Assembly (NCBI RefSeq): GCF_001693275.1
Contig: NZ_CP016477.1
Location: forward strand, 124,001-188,000
Direction: 5' to 3'
Source: Picosynechococcus sp. PCC 7117
GTDB lineage: Bacteria; Cyanobacteriota; Cyanobacteriia; Cyanobacteriales; MRBY01
Length of the DNA: 64,000 nt
This document shows positions 39,212 to 48,651 of this stretch, in pieces. The translations under genes were made by a program, and so were the position numbers. Position 1 is the stretch's first letter; each line of letters starts with the position of its first letter. The notes beneath the pieces are model-generated. The model was given only the letters and a program-made list of their open reading frames with translations. It was not told the DNA's origin and did no database searches.

Positions 39212-40471
39212 TTACGGAACCTTATGTACGGAAAACTCGAACCAGTCACGGCTGCCAAGTACCACAGATATATTTCGTGCTGCTGCTATGTAGTAAAGAT
39301 CTCCATCAATGACTTGTAGGCTACAGCCGAATCGACAACTTGGTCGCATTAAAAAAGATTCAAATTGGGTTCGTCCTAGATTTATGCCTGCTCTCGCATC
39401 CCTCGGAAAAACATCTGAAGCTCTAAAATCAAAGATGTCCACTTCCACAATTTCAGGGCGTTGATAAGTGCTTCTACTAATTACGCCTGGTCGGCCTCGC
39501 GAATCCCTATCTCTGTTTCTCGGATCGCTTGTAGTGACAGTGTCAGTTACCAGGCGGACGGTCGGGACACTTCTAACGTCACTATCTAAAAGAATTTCAT
39601 GCAGAACAATATGATCGATTTCTCCTTGGTTAAACATACTCGCTAAAACCAATCGATCAGTTTGCTGGATCAGGCTCATACCAGACGACGATGACCAAAC
39701 ATTATCAAAAGTCTTAATTAGTCGCCATTTACAACCTGGTTGATCTAAATCATCGCACTTTACCGATTTGAAAGACCGTGGCACCCATGGATCAAGATTC
39801 TCTTGACCAGGAGATGAATATATTTCACGCTCAGCGCGGTAAATTTCCAATTGCGAGGGCGCATATTCAGCGACATCTGACCGAACGAGAAAAATACCAT
39901 GATCACCAAACTCCGTAATTCCTACCGAATTAGTTTTCTTTTCGATGCGGAGATCTGGTAATTCTTTTAATTGATTATTGGCTAAATTGTATACGCGAAT
40001 ATTGCCTATTCCTCTTTTATCGTCGTTATCTGTAGCAACGATATAATTCCCATGGGCTTGCAAAATACTGGGGTGGTAATAATCAAAAATACATTCGGTC
40101 TTCCAGGTAAGATTTTTGGCATCCATGCCTTCCGACCAGGGCGTCGAATAGGAGATTGTGCCGCAGGTTTGACTATTTTCACCTCTATTCTCTAGTGAAT
40201 GGCTGATCACAATCCGGCGATCGCCGGTCATAGTGATGCCTTGAACATGATCACTCCATCCTCGCTGATCGTTAAACCGGTCGTAAAAGCCCTGAATTTC
40301 CGTAGTATAAGTTGTAGAACGATCTGACCACCTCCTATTAGGGCCTGAATTCGACAAGAGGTCGAGCACACTTCTGTTAAGGGTTGAGTCCTCAGCATGT
40401 GCTACACTCTGCAGAAATGTTCCGAAAACAATGATTTGACAAGCAAACAATAGCAACTTCAGGGTGCGCAC
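39212..40471 (-). CDS. predicted secreted protein of unknown function
   Basis: 419 aa; no family recognised. The N-terminus MRTLKLLLFACQIIVFGTFLQSVAHA is a clear Sec signal peptide with a likely cut after AHA. The mature part is hydrophilic and beta-rich with repeated strand-turn patterns (RRIVISHSLENRG, NYIVATDNDD, RLVLASMFNQG, LQVIDGDLYYIAAARN), compatible with a beta-propeller or adhesin-like fold. Several cysteines (TCGTIS, TECIFD, KCDDLDQPGCKW, PSCRFGCS) could form disulfides in the periplasm. GTG start at 40471 after GAGAAA; an in-frame stop lies just upstream. Codon use looks less adapted than in neighbours and only one HIP1 site lies inside. Confidence 0.72.
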   Translation of the reverse strand: MRTLKLLLFACQIIVFGTFLQSVAHAEDSTLNRSVLDLLSNSGPNRRWSDRSTTYTTEIQGFYDRFNDQRGWSDHVQGITMTGDRRIVISHSLENRGENSQTCGTISYSTPWSEGMDAKNLTWKTECIFDYYHPSILQAHGNYIVATDNDDKRGIGNIRVYNLANNQLKELPDLRIEKKTNSVGITEFGDHGIFLVRSDVAEYAPSQLEIYRAEREIYSSPGQENLDPWVPRSFKSVKCDDLDQPGCKWRLIKTFDNVWSSSSGMSLIQQTDRLVLASMFNQGEIDHIVLHEILLDSDVRSVPTVRLVTDTVTTSDPRNRDRDSRGRPGVISRSTYQRPEIVEVDIFDFRASDVFPRDARAGINLGRTQFESFLMRPSCRFGCSLQVIDGDLYYIAAARNISVVLGSRDWFEFSVHKVP

Positions 40472-40606
40472 TTTCTCGACCTAATTATGTTCTTTTATCA
40501 TGTTATCTGTGATTTTAGAGCGGGTTATAAGGGTTTATAAAAAGAGACAAGGAAAAAGGAAAGTATTGCCTGTTATTGAGTAGATCTTGGTTTATGCCAA
40601 GAATTA

Positions 40607-42481
40607 TTAAATATCATCAATCCGTAAGCGTCCATCCCGAACAACCCCGCCCGCTTTTGTCACGCCGCCATAGGTTTTAATGTGGGTGATCAAAGCTTCC
40701 CGCAGCAGCAATTCCGTATCTTTGCTGGGCAAGACATCAAGATTAAACAGGGCAATATCCAGATGCTTTTGGGTAAATTTAGCTTCCCAGTGGCAGGCAG
40801 GTTGCCGGATAAAACTATGGGTCACAAAGGTAAAAGTATGCGCCAGTTGATCTTTTAACGGTGTACCCCGCACCAAAATATCCGTTGCCTGGGCCGCGAC
40901 GCGATTTTCACCAAGCTGAATTTTGTAGCGAATTTGCCCGCTAAATTGCACAAAACCCCGTTCTAGGTGGGCTTCACCGTAGCGATTTGCCCGCCGTGCA
41001 TTGTCCTGCAACAGATCCCAAAGTTGTGCCCCTGTGATTTGAAACAAACGCAACGTATCGGCGTGGGGCATCACCGCAAACCAATCGCCATAGACCAACG
41101 TCGCTGGGGGTAAACCTGCGCACAACACCGCCGCATCGGTCAGGGCAAAATCTACTTCGTAACCGTTTTTTTGTGCCTGTGCCACCATGCCCGCTGTGAT
41201 GAAATTGGCAAAGGCGGATTCATGGCTGGCAAAATCATTTAAAACGACATCGGTTTCTAAATCGGGATGATCAGCGACCATGCCCAAGGGGTGATTCAGT
41301 TTTTGGTGTAGGGAGGTAATGATCGGGGCAATCTGGGTTTGCTCAAAGGTTCGCTCGACGGGCAGATCGGCAGTCACAGACAGTTTGGCATTGGTCACGG
41401 TGGCGGGCTGCTGCTCATCTCTCAGGGTAATGGTCACTTCCCCTAAAAACCGCCCTAAAGTTCCCGCCTGCACAATAGGAATACCGTTGACGATGTTTTC
41501 TTGATTCAGACAGGTTTCATTCAAAATGTGGTGGGTGTGTCCGCCGATAATCAAATCCACTGCGCCAGAGGGTAAATGTTCCGCCAGTTGGCGATCGCCG
41601 TAACCCTCTACCGTGGCACTGGTCGAATGGAGGTCATAGCCCAAATGACTGAGGATAATCAGCACGTGGCAATAGGGACGCAACACAGGTAAAAGATTTT
41701 TGACAACTTGCACCGGATCGACAAAGGTTAAATGACGCGCATCGGAACCCTTCATTTGCGCCGAGGTGGTTAAGCCGATAATGCCGACTCGTACCCCCTT
41801 CACATCCAGTAATGCCGCCGGATAAATGACCTTTTTTAGCTGGGCTGGCGGTAACAGATTCGCCGACAACACCGGAAAATCCCCCGACCGTTGAATCATT
41901 TTGACGAGGGCATGGGTGCCTAAATCGAGATCGTGATTCCCCAAAGCGGCGGCATCGACCCCCAAGGTTTGATACAGATCGTAGGCATGGTTGCATTCAG
42001 AAACCAGCGCATCAAAGGGGGTTCCCACCATGTCATCCCCCGCTGAAAGGAGCAACACCCCAGCTTGGGGATTGTTGGCATACTTGCGTTGTTGTTGGTG
42101 GTAACGGGAGACAAGCCGCGAAAAAACAGGGATATTTCCCTCTGGGGCAAGGTGACTGATGCGTCCATGCAGGTCATTAAAATGCAAAATTTTTAACCGA
42201 AAGGGGGTCACAATCGGCAGGTCAGCGGCGCGGGGGATTTGGTAGCGACTGGAAATATTGGGATCAACGTCAATCGCGGTAATGGGCTGGGTAGCATCAC
42301 CAATAAACAAAAACCGCGATCGCCCCTGATTTTTCGCCAGATAGGGAGCGGCGACCAAACGTAGCGGATTGGGGATAAACGCAGATTCTGATCGGGCAGA
42401 AGGCTTTGGGACTGGAAGATTTGGCTGGCTGTTCACAGGACTTCCCAAAAGGATGACGGCACAGGGAGAGGCGATCGCCAC
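40607..42481 (-). CDS. 5'-nucleotidase/bifunctional metallophosphatase, probably periplasmic
   Basis: 624 aa. N-terminal calcineurin-like phosphoesterase with dimetal ligands: LKILHFNDLHGR (Asp, His), LLSAGDDM, ALGNHDLDLG (Asn-His), LIILSHLG and LIIGGHTHH. The C-terminal UshA-like domain (5_nucleotid_C) contains NFITAGMVAQA and FVTHSFI and carries the nucleotide pocket. It would hydrolyse nucleotides or other phosphate esters outside the cytoplasm. The first possible start is GTG at 42481; the following hydrophobic run AIASPCAVILLG looks like a signal peptide core but lacks a basic n-region, and an in-frame stop lies close upstream, so the true start is uncertain. Confidence 0.87.
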   Translation of the reverse strand: MAIASPCAVILLGSPVNSQPNLPVPKPSARSESAFIPNPLRLVAAPYLAKNQGRSRFLFIGDATQPITAIDVDPNISSRYQIPRAADLPIVTPFRLKILHFNDLHGRISHLAPEGNIPVFSRLVSRYHQQQRKYANNPQAGVLLLSAGDDMVGTPFDALVSECNHAYDLYQTLGVDAAALGNHDLDLGTHALVKMIQRSGDFPVLSANLLPPAQLKKVIYPAALLDVKGVRVGIIGLTTSAQMKGSDARHLTFVDPVQVVKNLLPVLRPYCHVLIILSHLGYDLHSTSATVEGYGDRQLAEHLPSGAVDLIIGGHTHHILNETCLNQENIVNGIPIVQAGTLGRFLGEVTITLRDEQQPATVTNAKLSVTADLPVERTFEQTQIAPIITSLHQKLNHPLGMVADHPDLETDVVLNDFASHESAFANFITAGMVAQAQKNGYEVDFALTDAAVLCAGLPPATLVYGDWFAVMPHADTLRLFQITGAQLWDLLQDNARRANRYGEAHLERGFVQFSGQIRYKIQLGENRVAAQATDILVRGTPLKDQLAHTFTFVTHSFIRQPACHWEAKFTQKHLDIALFNLDVLPSKDTELLLREALITHIKTYGGVTKAGGVVRDGRLRIDDI

Positions 42482-42579
42482 AATGACGAAATGCAGTTTC
42501 TAGGGGAAGCGTGGCACAGTTGTTTAATCGGCGCGTTAAGGTTCCGTTAGTGGGTTGTAAAGTTCTGCCAAAGTGACCG

Positions 42580-42607
42580 AAAAAAAAGACATGGCCGCAA
42601 CCATGTC
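42580..42607 (-). terminator. terminator of the channel-like gene
   Basis: Minus strand: GACATGG-TTGCGG-CCATGTC followed by a run of T (complement of 42580-42587). Lies 27 bp after the stop. Confidence 0.88.
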
Positions 42608-42633
42608 CAGATTAATTACGTTTTTAAGGGCAT

Positions 42634-44253
42634 TTAGTCATTTTTCATCGAATCAAGCCAATGTCTGACCTGTTCTGCGGCGATATCTTTACCACCCAGA
42701 CCAAAGGCAATGGCGATCGCCACAGCAATCCCACCGACCAGCAGTCCAAAGGCCAAATTCACGATATTTGTGGCAATGCCCATTTGTTCCAGCGCCATCG
42801 CGCCCACGAGGACGAGAATGATAATCCGCGCCGCTTGACCGAGGATCTTCGACTGCCTAGAGCCAGAGGCAGCCAGGGCTTTGTAGGAAATGTTGGAGAA
42901 ATACAAACCCAACGCAAAGATCAAAAGGGCGACTAACACCTGTCCGGCGATCGCCAAAATGACCCCCACAACGCTGGTGAGAGCTTCAATTTGCAGCACA
43001 TCAACGGCAGTCAGCGCCGCCACCAACATAATGACCACCAGGGAAATCGTCCCCATCACCTGGGAAGGGGTTTTACCCGGTTTCGCGGTTTCGCCCTCGC
43101 CTTCCCTCGGAGCAGCACTAACCATCCCGTCTAGGCCGAGCCAAGTTAAGACATTATCAAAGCCAAAACCCGTCAGCACATTGCTCACAAACTCAGACAC
43201 ATATTCACCCACCACATAGGCAAAGGTGAGAATAATCGCAGCGGCGAGAAGCTTGGGCAAGAGCATTAACACTTGATCCAACATGGCGATCGCCGGGAGC
43301 GAAATCGCCTCAATCTGGGCCACCTCTAGGGCAGAAATCGCCACAGGGATCAAGATCAAAATATAAGCAATGGTACCGAGCACCCAAGACAAAGACTGTC
43401 GCCCAGCACTACTAGACAGACCAAATTTTTCACCAATTTGATCTACGCCCGTTGCCTTCAGGAGGTTGGTCACCAAACGGCGCACCACCTGGGCAATGAA
43501 CCAACCCACAACCCCAATCAGGGCCGCCGCAAAGAGATCCGGCAGGATTAGCAATACTTCATCCACGACATCCCGTAGGGGCGCGAGGGTATTTTCTAAG
43601 CCCAGGGTTTCGAGGATCGGCGTAAGGAAAAAGAAGAAAATAAACCAATACAGCGCATTGCCGATGGTTTCACTGATATTCGTGGTCTGGGATTGCGGTG
43701 CCGTTTCTGCTTCTGTCGCCTCGGTCTCAGCGTCGGTGTCCGCCGGATTAAGGCGCTCATCTAGGCGAAAGGTATTTAGGCCTTTGACCACAATTAATTT
43801 GGCAATGGTGGCCACCAACCAAGCAACCCCTAACCACAAACCCGCCGCAAACAGTTGGGGCAAGAAGTTTGTGACTTGACTAAGCAGTTCATTCAGTGGT
43901 GTGTAAACCCCGTCAAGCTGGAGGGTTTCTAAAACAGCCACCACCGTAAAGAGAATGACGAACCAGTAGACGATATTCGCCGCCCAAATTTCAATGGGCA
44001 GATCACTTTTGCCGTCGTGACCGGTGATCCAAGCGGCAATTTTATTATCGACATCGGTTTTATTCAGCAACCCTTTAACGATGGCTTTCACCACTAGGGC
44101 AACGATCCAACCGATGATTAAGATGGCGATCGCCTTAATGATATTGGCGACATCTTCCCCGACGAGGGTTTGTAGAGACTCCGGTAATTGGAGTGCTAAA
44201 ACAGCATAGGGGTCACCCACAGGAGGCCCCAAGGTATTGATTAAAGGTGACAT
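42634..44253 (-). CDS. multi-helix membrane protein with mechanosensitive-channel-type TM-helix repeats
   Basis: 539 aa built from about five repeats of two helices: VANIIKAIAILIIGWIVALVVKAIV, LPQLFAAGLWLGVAWLVATIAKLIVV, LPDLFAAALIGVVGWFIAQVVRRLV, LPKLLAAAIILTFAYVVGEYV and VLVALLIFALGLYFSNISY. Each repeat has the pattern LP-hydrophobic-G-W-A, as in the conserved TM_helix domain of small mechanosensitive channel/CmpX-like proteins. The segments between repeats start with DRL/DQI/DKV-type motifs. The typical MscS beta domain is not visible, so a stress-related membrane role rather than a proven channel is inferred. ATG at 44253. Confidence 0.82.
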   Translation of the reverse strand: MSPLINTLGPPVGDPYAVLALQLPESLQTLVGEDVANIIKAIAILIIGWIVALVVKAIVKGLLNKTDVDNKIAAWITGHDGKSDLPIEIWAANIVYWFVILFTVVAVLETLQLDGVYTPLNELLSQVTNFLPQLFAAGLWLGVAWLVATIAKLIVVKGLNTFRLDERLNPADTDAETEATEAETAPQSQTTNISETIGNALYWFIFFFFLTPILETLGLENTLAPLRDVVDEVLLILPDLFAAALIGVVGWFIAQVVRRLVTNLLKATGVDQIGEKFGLSSSAGRQSLSWVLGTIAYILILIPVAISALEVAQIEAISLPAIAMLDQVLMLLPKLLAAAIILTFAYVVGEYVSEFVSNVLTGFGFDNVLTWLGLDGMVSAAPREGEGETAKPGKTPSQVMGTISLVVIMLVAALTAVDVLQIEALTSVVGVILAIAGQVLVALLIFALGLYFSNISYKALAASGSRQSKILGQAARIIILVLVGAMALEQMGIATNIVNLAFGLLVGGIAVAIAIAFGLGGKDIAAEQVRHWLDSMKND

Positions 44254-44444
44254 TGTTTCAGAATTAAAATTAAATAACTACATCGCTAATCACGGCCATA
44301 ATGGGCGTTTTTGCGCTAATTTACGGCAAGACGTTGCCTCTTCCACCCTACAAAGATCCTCCGGATTTTTCACCCGCAAAAAGGATAAATTCGCTATATT
44401 TTTTTTCATAACTTTGGGAAAATCCACCTTTAGATAGAATTTTG

Positions 44445-44888
44445 ATGGAAATTTTTGAGCAATCAATTCAAGTGCGGGCCAGTGCCACCTGTGTTGAGCA
44501 GTGTTTTACGGATCTAGAAACCATGCACCGCTGGTTAAATCCCCTGCTGCGGTGTGAACCCCTCGGCGATCGCTGGAGCACAGCCCTCGAAAGTCAAAGT
44601 CGCTTTTGGTTAAAAATTCCCTTGGTTAACCTGGTGTTGAATAATCGCGTTGTGGAACGGGAACCGGGGTTAATTGTCTGGCAATTCACGGGCTTTTTCC
44701 GGGGGCGAGACCGTTGGGAATGTATCCCCAATGCCACAGGAACCCAGTTGGTAAACCGCTTTCAGTTTGAAATTCCCAATCCTTTGGTGCGTTGGGGCTT
44801 TAAAACCTTTGCCGCCCGCTGGACAAAGAAAGATATGCAGGCCCAACTGCGACGGATCAAGGCGATCGCCGAAGCCACCCAACCGTGA
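44445..44888 (+). CDS. SRPBCC family protein
   Basis: 147-aa START/Bet v1-like (helix-grip) protein: MEIFEQSIQVRASATCVEQCFTDLETMHRWLNPLLRC, then RVVEREPGLIVWQFTGFFRGRDRWECIPNATGTQLVNRFQF, and a C-terminal long helix (KKDMQAQLRRIKAIAEA). Such proteins bind lipids or other hydrophobic ligands in a central cavity; ligand unknown. ATG at 44445. First of several small co-directional genes. Confidence 0.8.
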   Translation: MEIFEQSIQVRASATCVEQCFTDLETMHRWLNPLLRCEPLGDRWSTALESQSRFWLKIPLVNLVLNNRVVEREPGLIVWQFTGFFRGRDRWECIPNATGTQLVNRFQFEIPNPLVRWGFKTFAARWTKKDMQAQLRRIKAIAEATQP

Positions 44889-44939
44889 CCCCCCAAACCG
44901 TTTAAGATAAATAACAGGAAAAATAACCCGTAAACCTGC

Positions 44940-45212
44940 ATGTATAGTCTGGATTTGACCCTCAAATATAGCCCGATCCCCGTTTCTGTCCAACGCAAAG
45001 AAGCTGATGCGGCCCAAGCACTCTATCAATCTGTCCTTGAGGCGATGAAAGGCGACTACGCCACCCTCCTCGAACTCACCTGCGAAAAGGATGAGGATAA
45101 AAAAATCGCCCTCCTCAGTGATCAAATTAGTGCCGTTGTCCTCAACAAGAAAAGTGGTGCAGCCGCTGGCGGACGGGTACCAGGCTTTTTTGCGACCCAA
45201 GCGGCAGAATAA
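44940..45212 (+). CDS. small conserved protein of unknown function
   Basis: 90 aa, hydrophilic. The first half is helical (SVQRKEADAAQALYQSVLEAM) and the second half holds DKKIALLSDQISAVVLNKK and a Gly/Ala-rich tail. No family recognised; it looks like a small cyanobacteria-specific protein. Lies 51 bp after the SRPBCC gene on the same strand. Confidence 0.6.
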   Translation: MYSLDLTLKYSPIPVSVQRKEADAAQALYQSVLEAMKGDYATLLELTCEKDEDKKIALLSDQISAVVLNKKSGAAAGGRVPGFFATQAAE

Positions 45213-45316
45213 CAAAGGTCTCTGGCCTCAACCCACGGGGGGCGATCGCTGCCCTCTTTTTTGTTACGTTTACTGTGTCGTTGTGATTATGGCCCCCAGT
45301 GACCACTCCCAAAGCC

Positions 45317-45985
45317 ATGTCTAGTTCTGCCATTGCCGTCGAAAACCTAAATTTCAGTTGGCAACCGGACAAAAAAATCCTCAGTCACTGCAATCTAGCC
45401 GTCCCCCAGGGAGAATTTTGGATGCTCTTGGGCACCAATGGCAGTGGCAAATCGACTCTGTTACGGATTCTGGCGGGACTCCTAACGGCCGATTCGGGTA
45501 CCGTTGAATTGATCCAACCCGTCGGCTTTGTCTTTCAAAACCCAGATCACCAGTTGGTCATGCCTACCGTGGGCGCAGATGTCGCCTTTGGCCTGGTTTC
45601 TGAACGCTTACCAACCCCCACCATCCAACAGCGGGTGGCCGAGGCCTTGGGAGCAGTGGGTTTAGGTAATTTGGCCCGTCGGCCGATCTATGCCCTCAGT
45701 GGTGGCCAAAAACAACGGGTCGCCATTGCCGGGGCGATCGCCAGACATTGTGAAGTGCTGCTCCTCGATGAACCCACGGCCCTCTTGGATGGTGATACCC
45801 AACTCGATCTCGTCAAACAAGTGCAACATTTAGTTAAAAGTCGGGGGATGACGGCCCTCTGGGTGACCCATCGCCTCGATGAATTAGACTTTTGTGATGG
45901 GGCCTTCCTCTTGGAAAATGGCCGAGTCGTTGACCAAGGCGATCCCCAAACCCTCAAACATCGTTTACAAACCACCACCGTCTAG
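45317..45985 (+). CDS. energy-coupling factor-type ABC transporter ATP-binding protein
   Basis: 222-aa ATPase of the CbiO/EcfA type. Walker A GTNGSGKST, the Q-loop QNPDHQLVMPTVGADVAFGL (the PDHQ pattern is characteristic of ECF ATPases), signature ALSGGQKQRVAIAGAIA, Walker B EVLLLDEPTALLD and switch His in VTHRLDE. It would power vitamin or metal uptake with an EcfT and S component, or act with a plastid-type partner as in plant ABCI11-like proteins. No membrane partner is adjacent. ATG at 45317 preferred; a GTG lies six codons upstream. Followed after 6 bp by dut. Confidence 0.87.
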   Translation: MSSSAIAVENLNFSWQPDKKILSHCNLAVPQGEFWMLLGTNGSGKSTLLRILAGLLTADSGTVELIQPVGFVFQNPDHQLVMPTVGADVAFGLVSERLPTPTIQQRVAEALGAVGLGNLARRPIYALSGGQKQRVAIAGAIARHCEVLLLDEPTALLDGDTQLDLVKQVQHLVKSRGMTALWVTHRLDELDFCDGAFLLENGRVVDQGDPQTLKHRLQTTTV

Positions 45986-45991
45986 CTTTCT

Positions 45992-46420
45992 ATGCACCTC
46001 CGCCTCCTCAAGCTCCACCCCAACGCCATTATTCCTAAATATCAACACGATGGGGATTCTGGTGTTGACCTCCATGCCATTGAACCCGTGGCGATCGCCC
46101 CCCACAAAACAGCCTTGATTAAAACGGGCCTCGCGGCGGAAATTCCCATTGGCACCGAACTTCAAATTCGCCCCCGCAGCGGTTTGGCCCTCAAACAAAG
46201 TGTCACCGTTCTCAACAGTCCTGGCACCATCGACGCCAACTATCGCGGTGAAATCGGCGTGATCTTAATCAACCATAGCGATACAGTCTTTGAGGTCAAA
46301 GCCGGGATGCGCATTGCCCAAATGGTGATGGTTCCCGTGATGCATTTAGATATTACGGTGGTTGACAAAGTCAGCGACACAAGCCGAGGTACGGGCGGGT
46401 TCGGCTCTACGGGCACTTAA
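45992..46420 (+). CDS. dut: deoxyuridine 5'-triphosphate nucleotidohydrolase
   Basis: 142-aa trimeric dUTPase that converts dUTP to dUMP and limits uracil in DNA. All five motifs are visible: HDGDSGVDLHA (1), RPRSGLAL (2), GTIDANYRGEIGVIL (3), RIAQMVMVP (4) and SRGTGGFGSTG (5). Nearly fused to the ECF-type ATPase gene upstream (6-bp gap), probably an operon. Confidence 0.97.
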   Translation: MHLRLLKLHPNAIIPKYQHDGDSGVDLHAIEPVAIAPHKTALIKTGLAAEIPIGTELQIRPRSGLALKQSVTVLNSPGTIDANYRGEIGVILINHSDTVFEVKAGMRIAQMVMVPVMHLDITVVDKVSDTSRGTGGFGSTGT

Positions 46421-46481
46421 ATCCAAAGTGCCTTACGCTAAATTGGAAGAAAGGTAACTACGGTAGGCAATATTTGCAGCT

Positions 46482-47330
46482 ATGGACTTTTCTTTTTTTT
46501 GGGGCTTAGGGTTAGGGGGAATTGGCCTGTTTTTTACGATGCGCACCGTCCAAAAGCAGGAAATTTTAAAGCTCAAAAAAAACTTTGCCACCCAACAGGA
46601 AGCCTACGAATCCCAGCTCCAGCTCCAGGCGGAAAATTACAGTTTAGAAATGGCGAATCAGGCCCAGGATTTTCAACAGGCGATCGCCGACCTCGAACAA
46701 CGCATTGCCAAGCAAACCCAAATTAAAGAACGCCTTGAACAAAAACTCCAGCGGGAAAAAGAATTAAGCCTTGCCAGCCAAAAGAAACTCCGTGAAAATA
46801 ACCGCGACATTGACGAAATTCTTGAATCTTTAGAACAATCACAACAGGATGTCCTGCACCACAAAGAAGCAGAAATCAGCCAACTGAAAGCCCAATTACA
46901 AGAATATGCAGTTAACTTAGAACAGCAAAGGGTTGATTTATTTAATCTCCAACAGCAGTCAGCTTCCCAACAAAAGACCCAAGGCGATCGCCTCAATGCA
47001 GAACAAATACAAACCCTTGTGGGTACTCTACTACCAGAAATCACCCTTCTGCGGGACTCTCTAAATGTATTAGTAGACCAGCCCGAAAACCTCGCCGCTC
47101 TCATCAAAGCCCTGAAAGATATTCTCGAAGGCCAAGCCTACGCCGCCAAAAAAGTCCGCGCCACTGACAACAAATGGACAGAATGCCGGGTGCCCCATAT
47201 CAATTTGATGCGCCTTTATTATCAAAAATGTAAAAAAACATCAGGCTATCAAATATTAATTTCACCCAAGAAAAATCAAAAAAGCCAAGATCAAGATTAC
47301 GAATGGCTCAAAAATCAAAGTAGTTGTTAA
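46482..47330 (+). CDS. membrane-anchored coiled-coil protein of unknown function
   Basis: 282 aa. A short N-terminal hydrophobic segment (FSFFWGLGLGGIGLFFTMRTV) precedes a long coiled coil from about residue 28 to 165 rich in Gln, Glu, Leu and Lys (IADLEQRIAKQTQIKERLEQKLQREKE). A short C-terminal globular part follows (LLPEITLLRDSLNVL, TECRVPHINLMRLYYQKC). No family recognised. The architecture suggests a scaffold or tether at the cytoplasmic membrane. Follows dut by 61 bp on the same strand. Confidence 0.72.
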   Translation: MDFSFFWGLGLGGIGLFFTMRTVQKQEILKLKKNFATQQEAYESQLQLQAENYSLEMANQAQDFQQAIADLEQRIAKQTQIKERLEQKLQREKELSLASQKKLRENNRDIDEILESLEQSQQDVLHHKEAEISQLKAQLQEYAVNLEQQRVDLFNLQQQSASQQKTQGDRLNAEQIQTLVGTLLPEITLLRDSLNVLVDQPENLAALIKALKDILEGQAYAAKKVRATDNKWTECRVPHINLMRLYYQKCKKTSGYQILISPKKNQKSQDQDYEWLKNQSSC

Positions 47331-47405
47331 TGATTGACCAAAAATATATTTTTTCAACTGCGATTGCGATACCAACAATCCGAAATTTTCCCAAAAAAAG
47401 CAAGC

Positions 47406-47432
47406 AAAAACCCCCACCATCTCTGGTAGGGG
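47406..47432 (-). terminator. terminator of psbA
   Basis: Minus strand: CCCCTACC-loop-GGTGGGGG (eight pairs, one U-G) followed by TTTTT. About 80 bp after the psbA stop. Confidence 0.85.
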
Positions 47433-47513
47433 CTCTCGCCAATCATTACTTATTCAGTTTTACTGTCAAAGCAATCATCTTTTCTCAACTAAGCCCGAAG
47501 ACTCAAACAGTTA

Positions 47514-48596
47514 TTAACCGTTGATTGCAGGTGCTTGCAGAGCCACAGGTGCTTGCTCGCCAGCTGCTAAGTCTAAGGGGAAGTTGTGAGCGTTACGCTC
47601 GTGCATTACTTCAAAACCGAGGTTCGCACGGTTCAGAATGTCCGCCCAGGTGTTGATTACACGACCTTGAGAGTCAAGGATGGACTGGTTGAAGTTGAAA
47701 CCGTTCAGGTTGAATGCCATGGTAGATACACCAAGAGCAGTGAACCAGATACCGACTACAGGCCATGCACCCAAGAAGAAGTGCAAGGAACGGCTGTTGT
47801 TGAAAGATGCATATTGGAAGATCAAACGACCGAAGTAGCCGTGGGCTGCAACGATGTTGTAAGTTTCTTCCTCTTGACCGAACTTGTAACCGTAGTTCTG
47901 AGATTCGGTTTCAGTGGTCTCACGTACCAAAGAAGAGGTTACGAGAGAACCGTGCATTGCGGAGAACAAAGAACCACCAAATACACCAGCCACACCAAGC
48001 ATGTGGAAGGGGTGCATCAGGATGTTGTGCTCTGCCTGGAATACGATCATGAAGTTGAACGTACCAGAAATACCCAAAGGCATACCATCAGAGAAGGAAC
48101 CTTGACCGATGGGGTAGATGAGGAATACTGCAGTTGCTGCTGCTACGGGAGCAGAGAACGCAACACAGATCCAGGGACGCATACCAAGGCGGTAAGAAAG
48201 TTCCCACTCACGACCCATGTAGCAGAAAACACCAATGAGGAAGTGGAAAATTACCAACTGGTAAGGGCCACCGTTGTACAACCACTCATCTAGAGAAGCA
48301 GCTTCCCAGATGGGGTAGAAGTGGAGACCAATTGCGTTAGAAGAAGGTACAACTGCGCCAGAGACGATGTTGTTACCGTAGAGAAGAGAACCTGCGACGG
48401 GCTCACGGATACCGTCGATGTCAACGGGAGGAGCTGCGATGAACGCAATGATGAAGCAGGTAGTAGCAGTGAGAAGGGTAGGAATCATCAGGACGCCGAA
48501 CCAACCGACATAGATGCGGTTCTCGGTGCTGGTGATCCACTGACAGAACTTCTCCCACAAGGAAGCGCTTCCGCGCTGTTGTAGTATAGTAGTCAT
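47514..48596 (-). CDS. psbA: photosystem II D1 protein
   Basis: 360-aa PSII reaction-centre protein with five membrane helices. Mn-cluster and cofactor ligands are all present: Tyr161, Asp170, Glu189, His190, His198, His215, His272, His332, Glu333, His337, Asp342 and the mature C-terminus Ala344, plus a 16-residue CtpA-cleaved extension. Ser264 is present. Residue 130 is Glu, the form linked to high-light D1 in other cyanobacteria. Gly80, Phe158 and Thr286 are canonical, so this is not the low-oxygen D1' variant. Preceded by a promoter and a 5'-leader hairpin; followed by a terminator. Confidence 0.99.
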   Translation of the reverse strand: MTTILQQRGSASLWEKFCQWITSTENRIYVGWFGVLMIPTLLTATTCFIIAFIAAPPVDIDGIREPVAGSLLYGNNIVSGAVVPSSNAIGLHFYPIWEAASLDEWLYNGGPYQLVIFHFLIGVFCYMGREWELSYRLGMRPWICVAFSAPVAAATAVFLIYPIGQGSFSDGMPLGISGTFNFMIVFQAEHNILMHPFHMLGVAGVFGGSLFSAMHGSLVTSSLVRETTETESQNYGYKFGQEEETYNIVAAHGYFGRLIFQYASFNNSRSLHFFLGAWPVVGIWFTALGVSTMAFNLNGFNFNQSILDSQGRVINTWADILNRANLGFEVMHERNAHNFPLDLAAGEQAPVALQAPAING

Positions 48597-48631
48597 ATCG
48601 TTATGATTGCTATGAAATTATCAAGGTGCGC

Positions 48632-48646
48632 TCTGGAAAAACCAGA
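48632..48646 (-). promoter_or_regulatory. short hairpin at the predicted 5' end of the psbA mRNA
   Basis: Perfect TCTGG-loop-CCAGA arms with a 5-nt loop, placed at about the predicted transcription start. It could affect mRNA stability or light-dependent turnover, as 5'-leader elements do for other psbA genes; not proven. Confidence 0.45.
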
Positions 48647-48651
48647 ACTGT

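Noticed and set aside
47586-48293. 235-codon open frame antisense to psbA
   Set aside because: Shadow frame of psbA; no plausible protein features.
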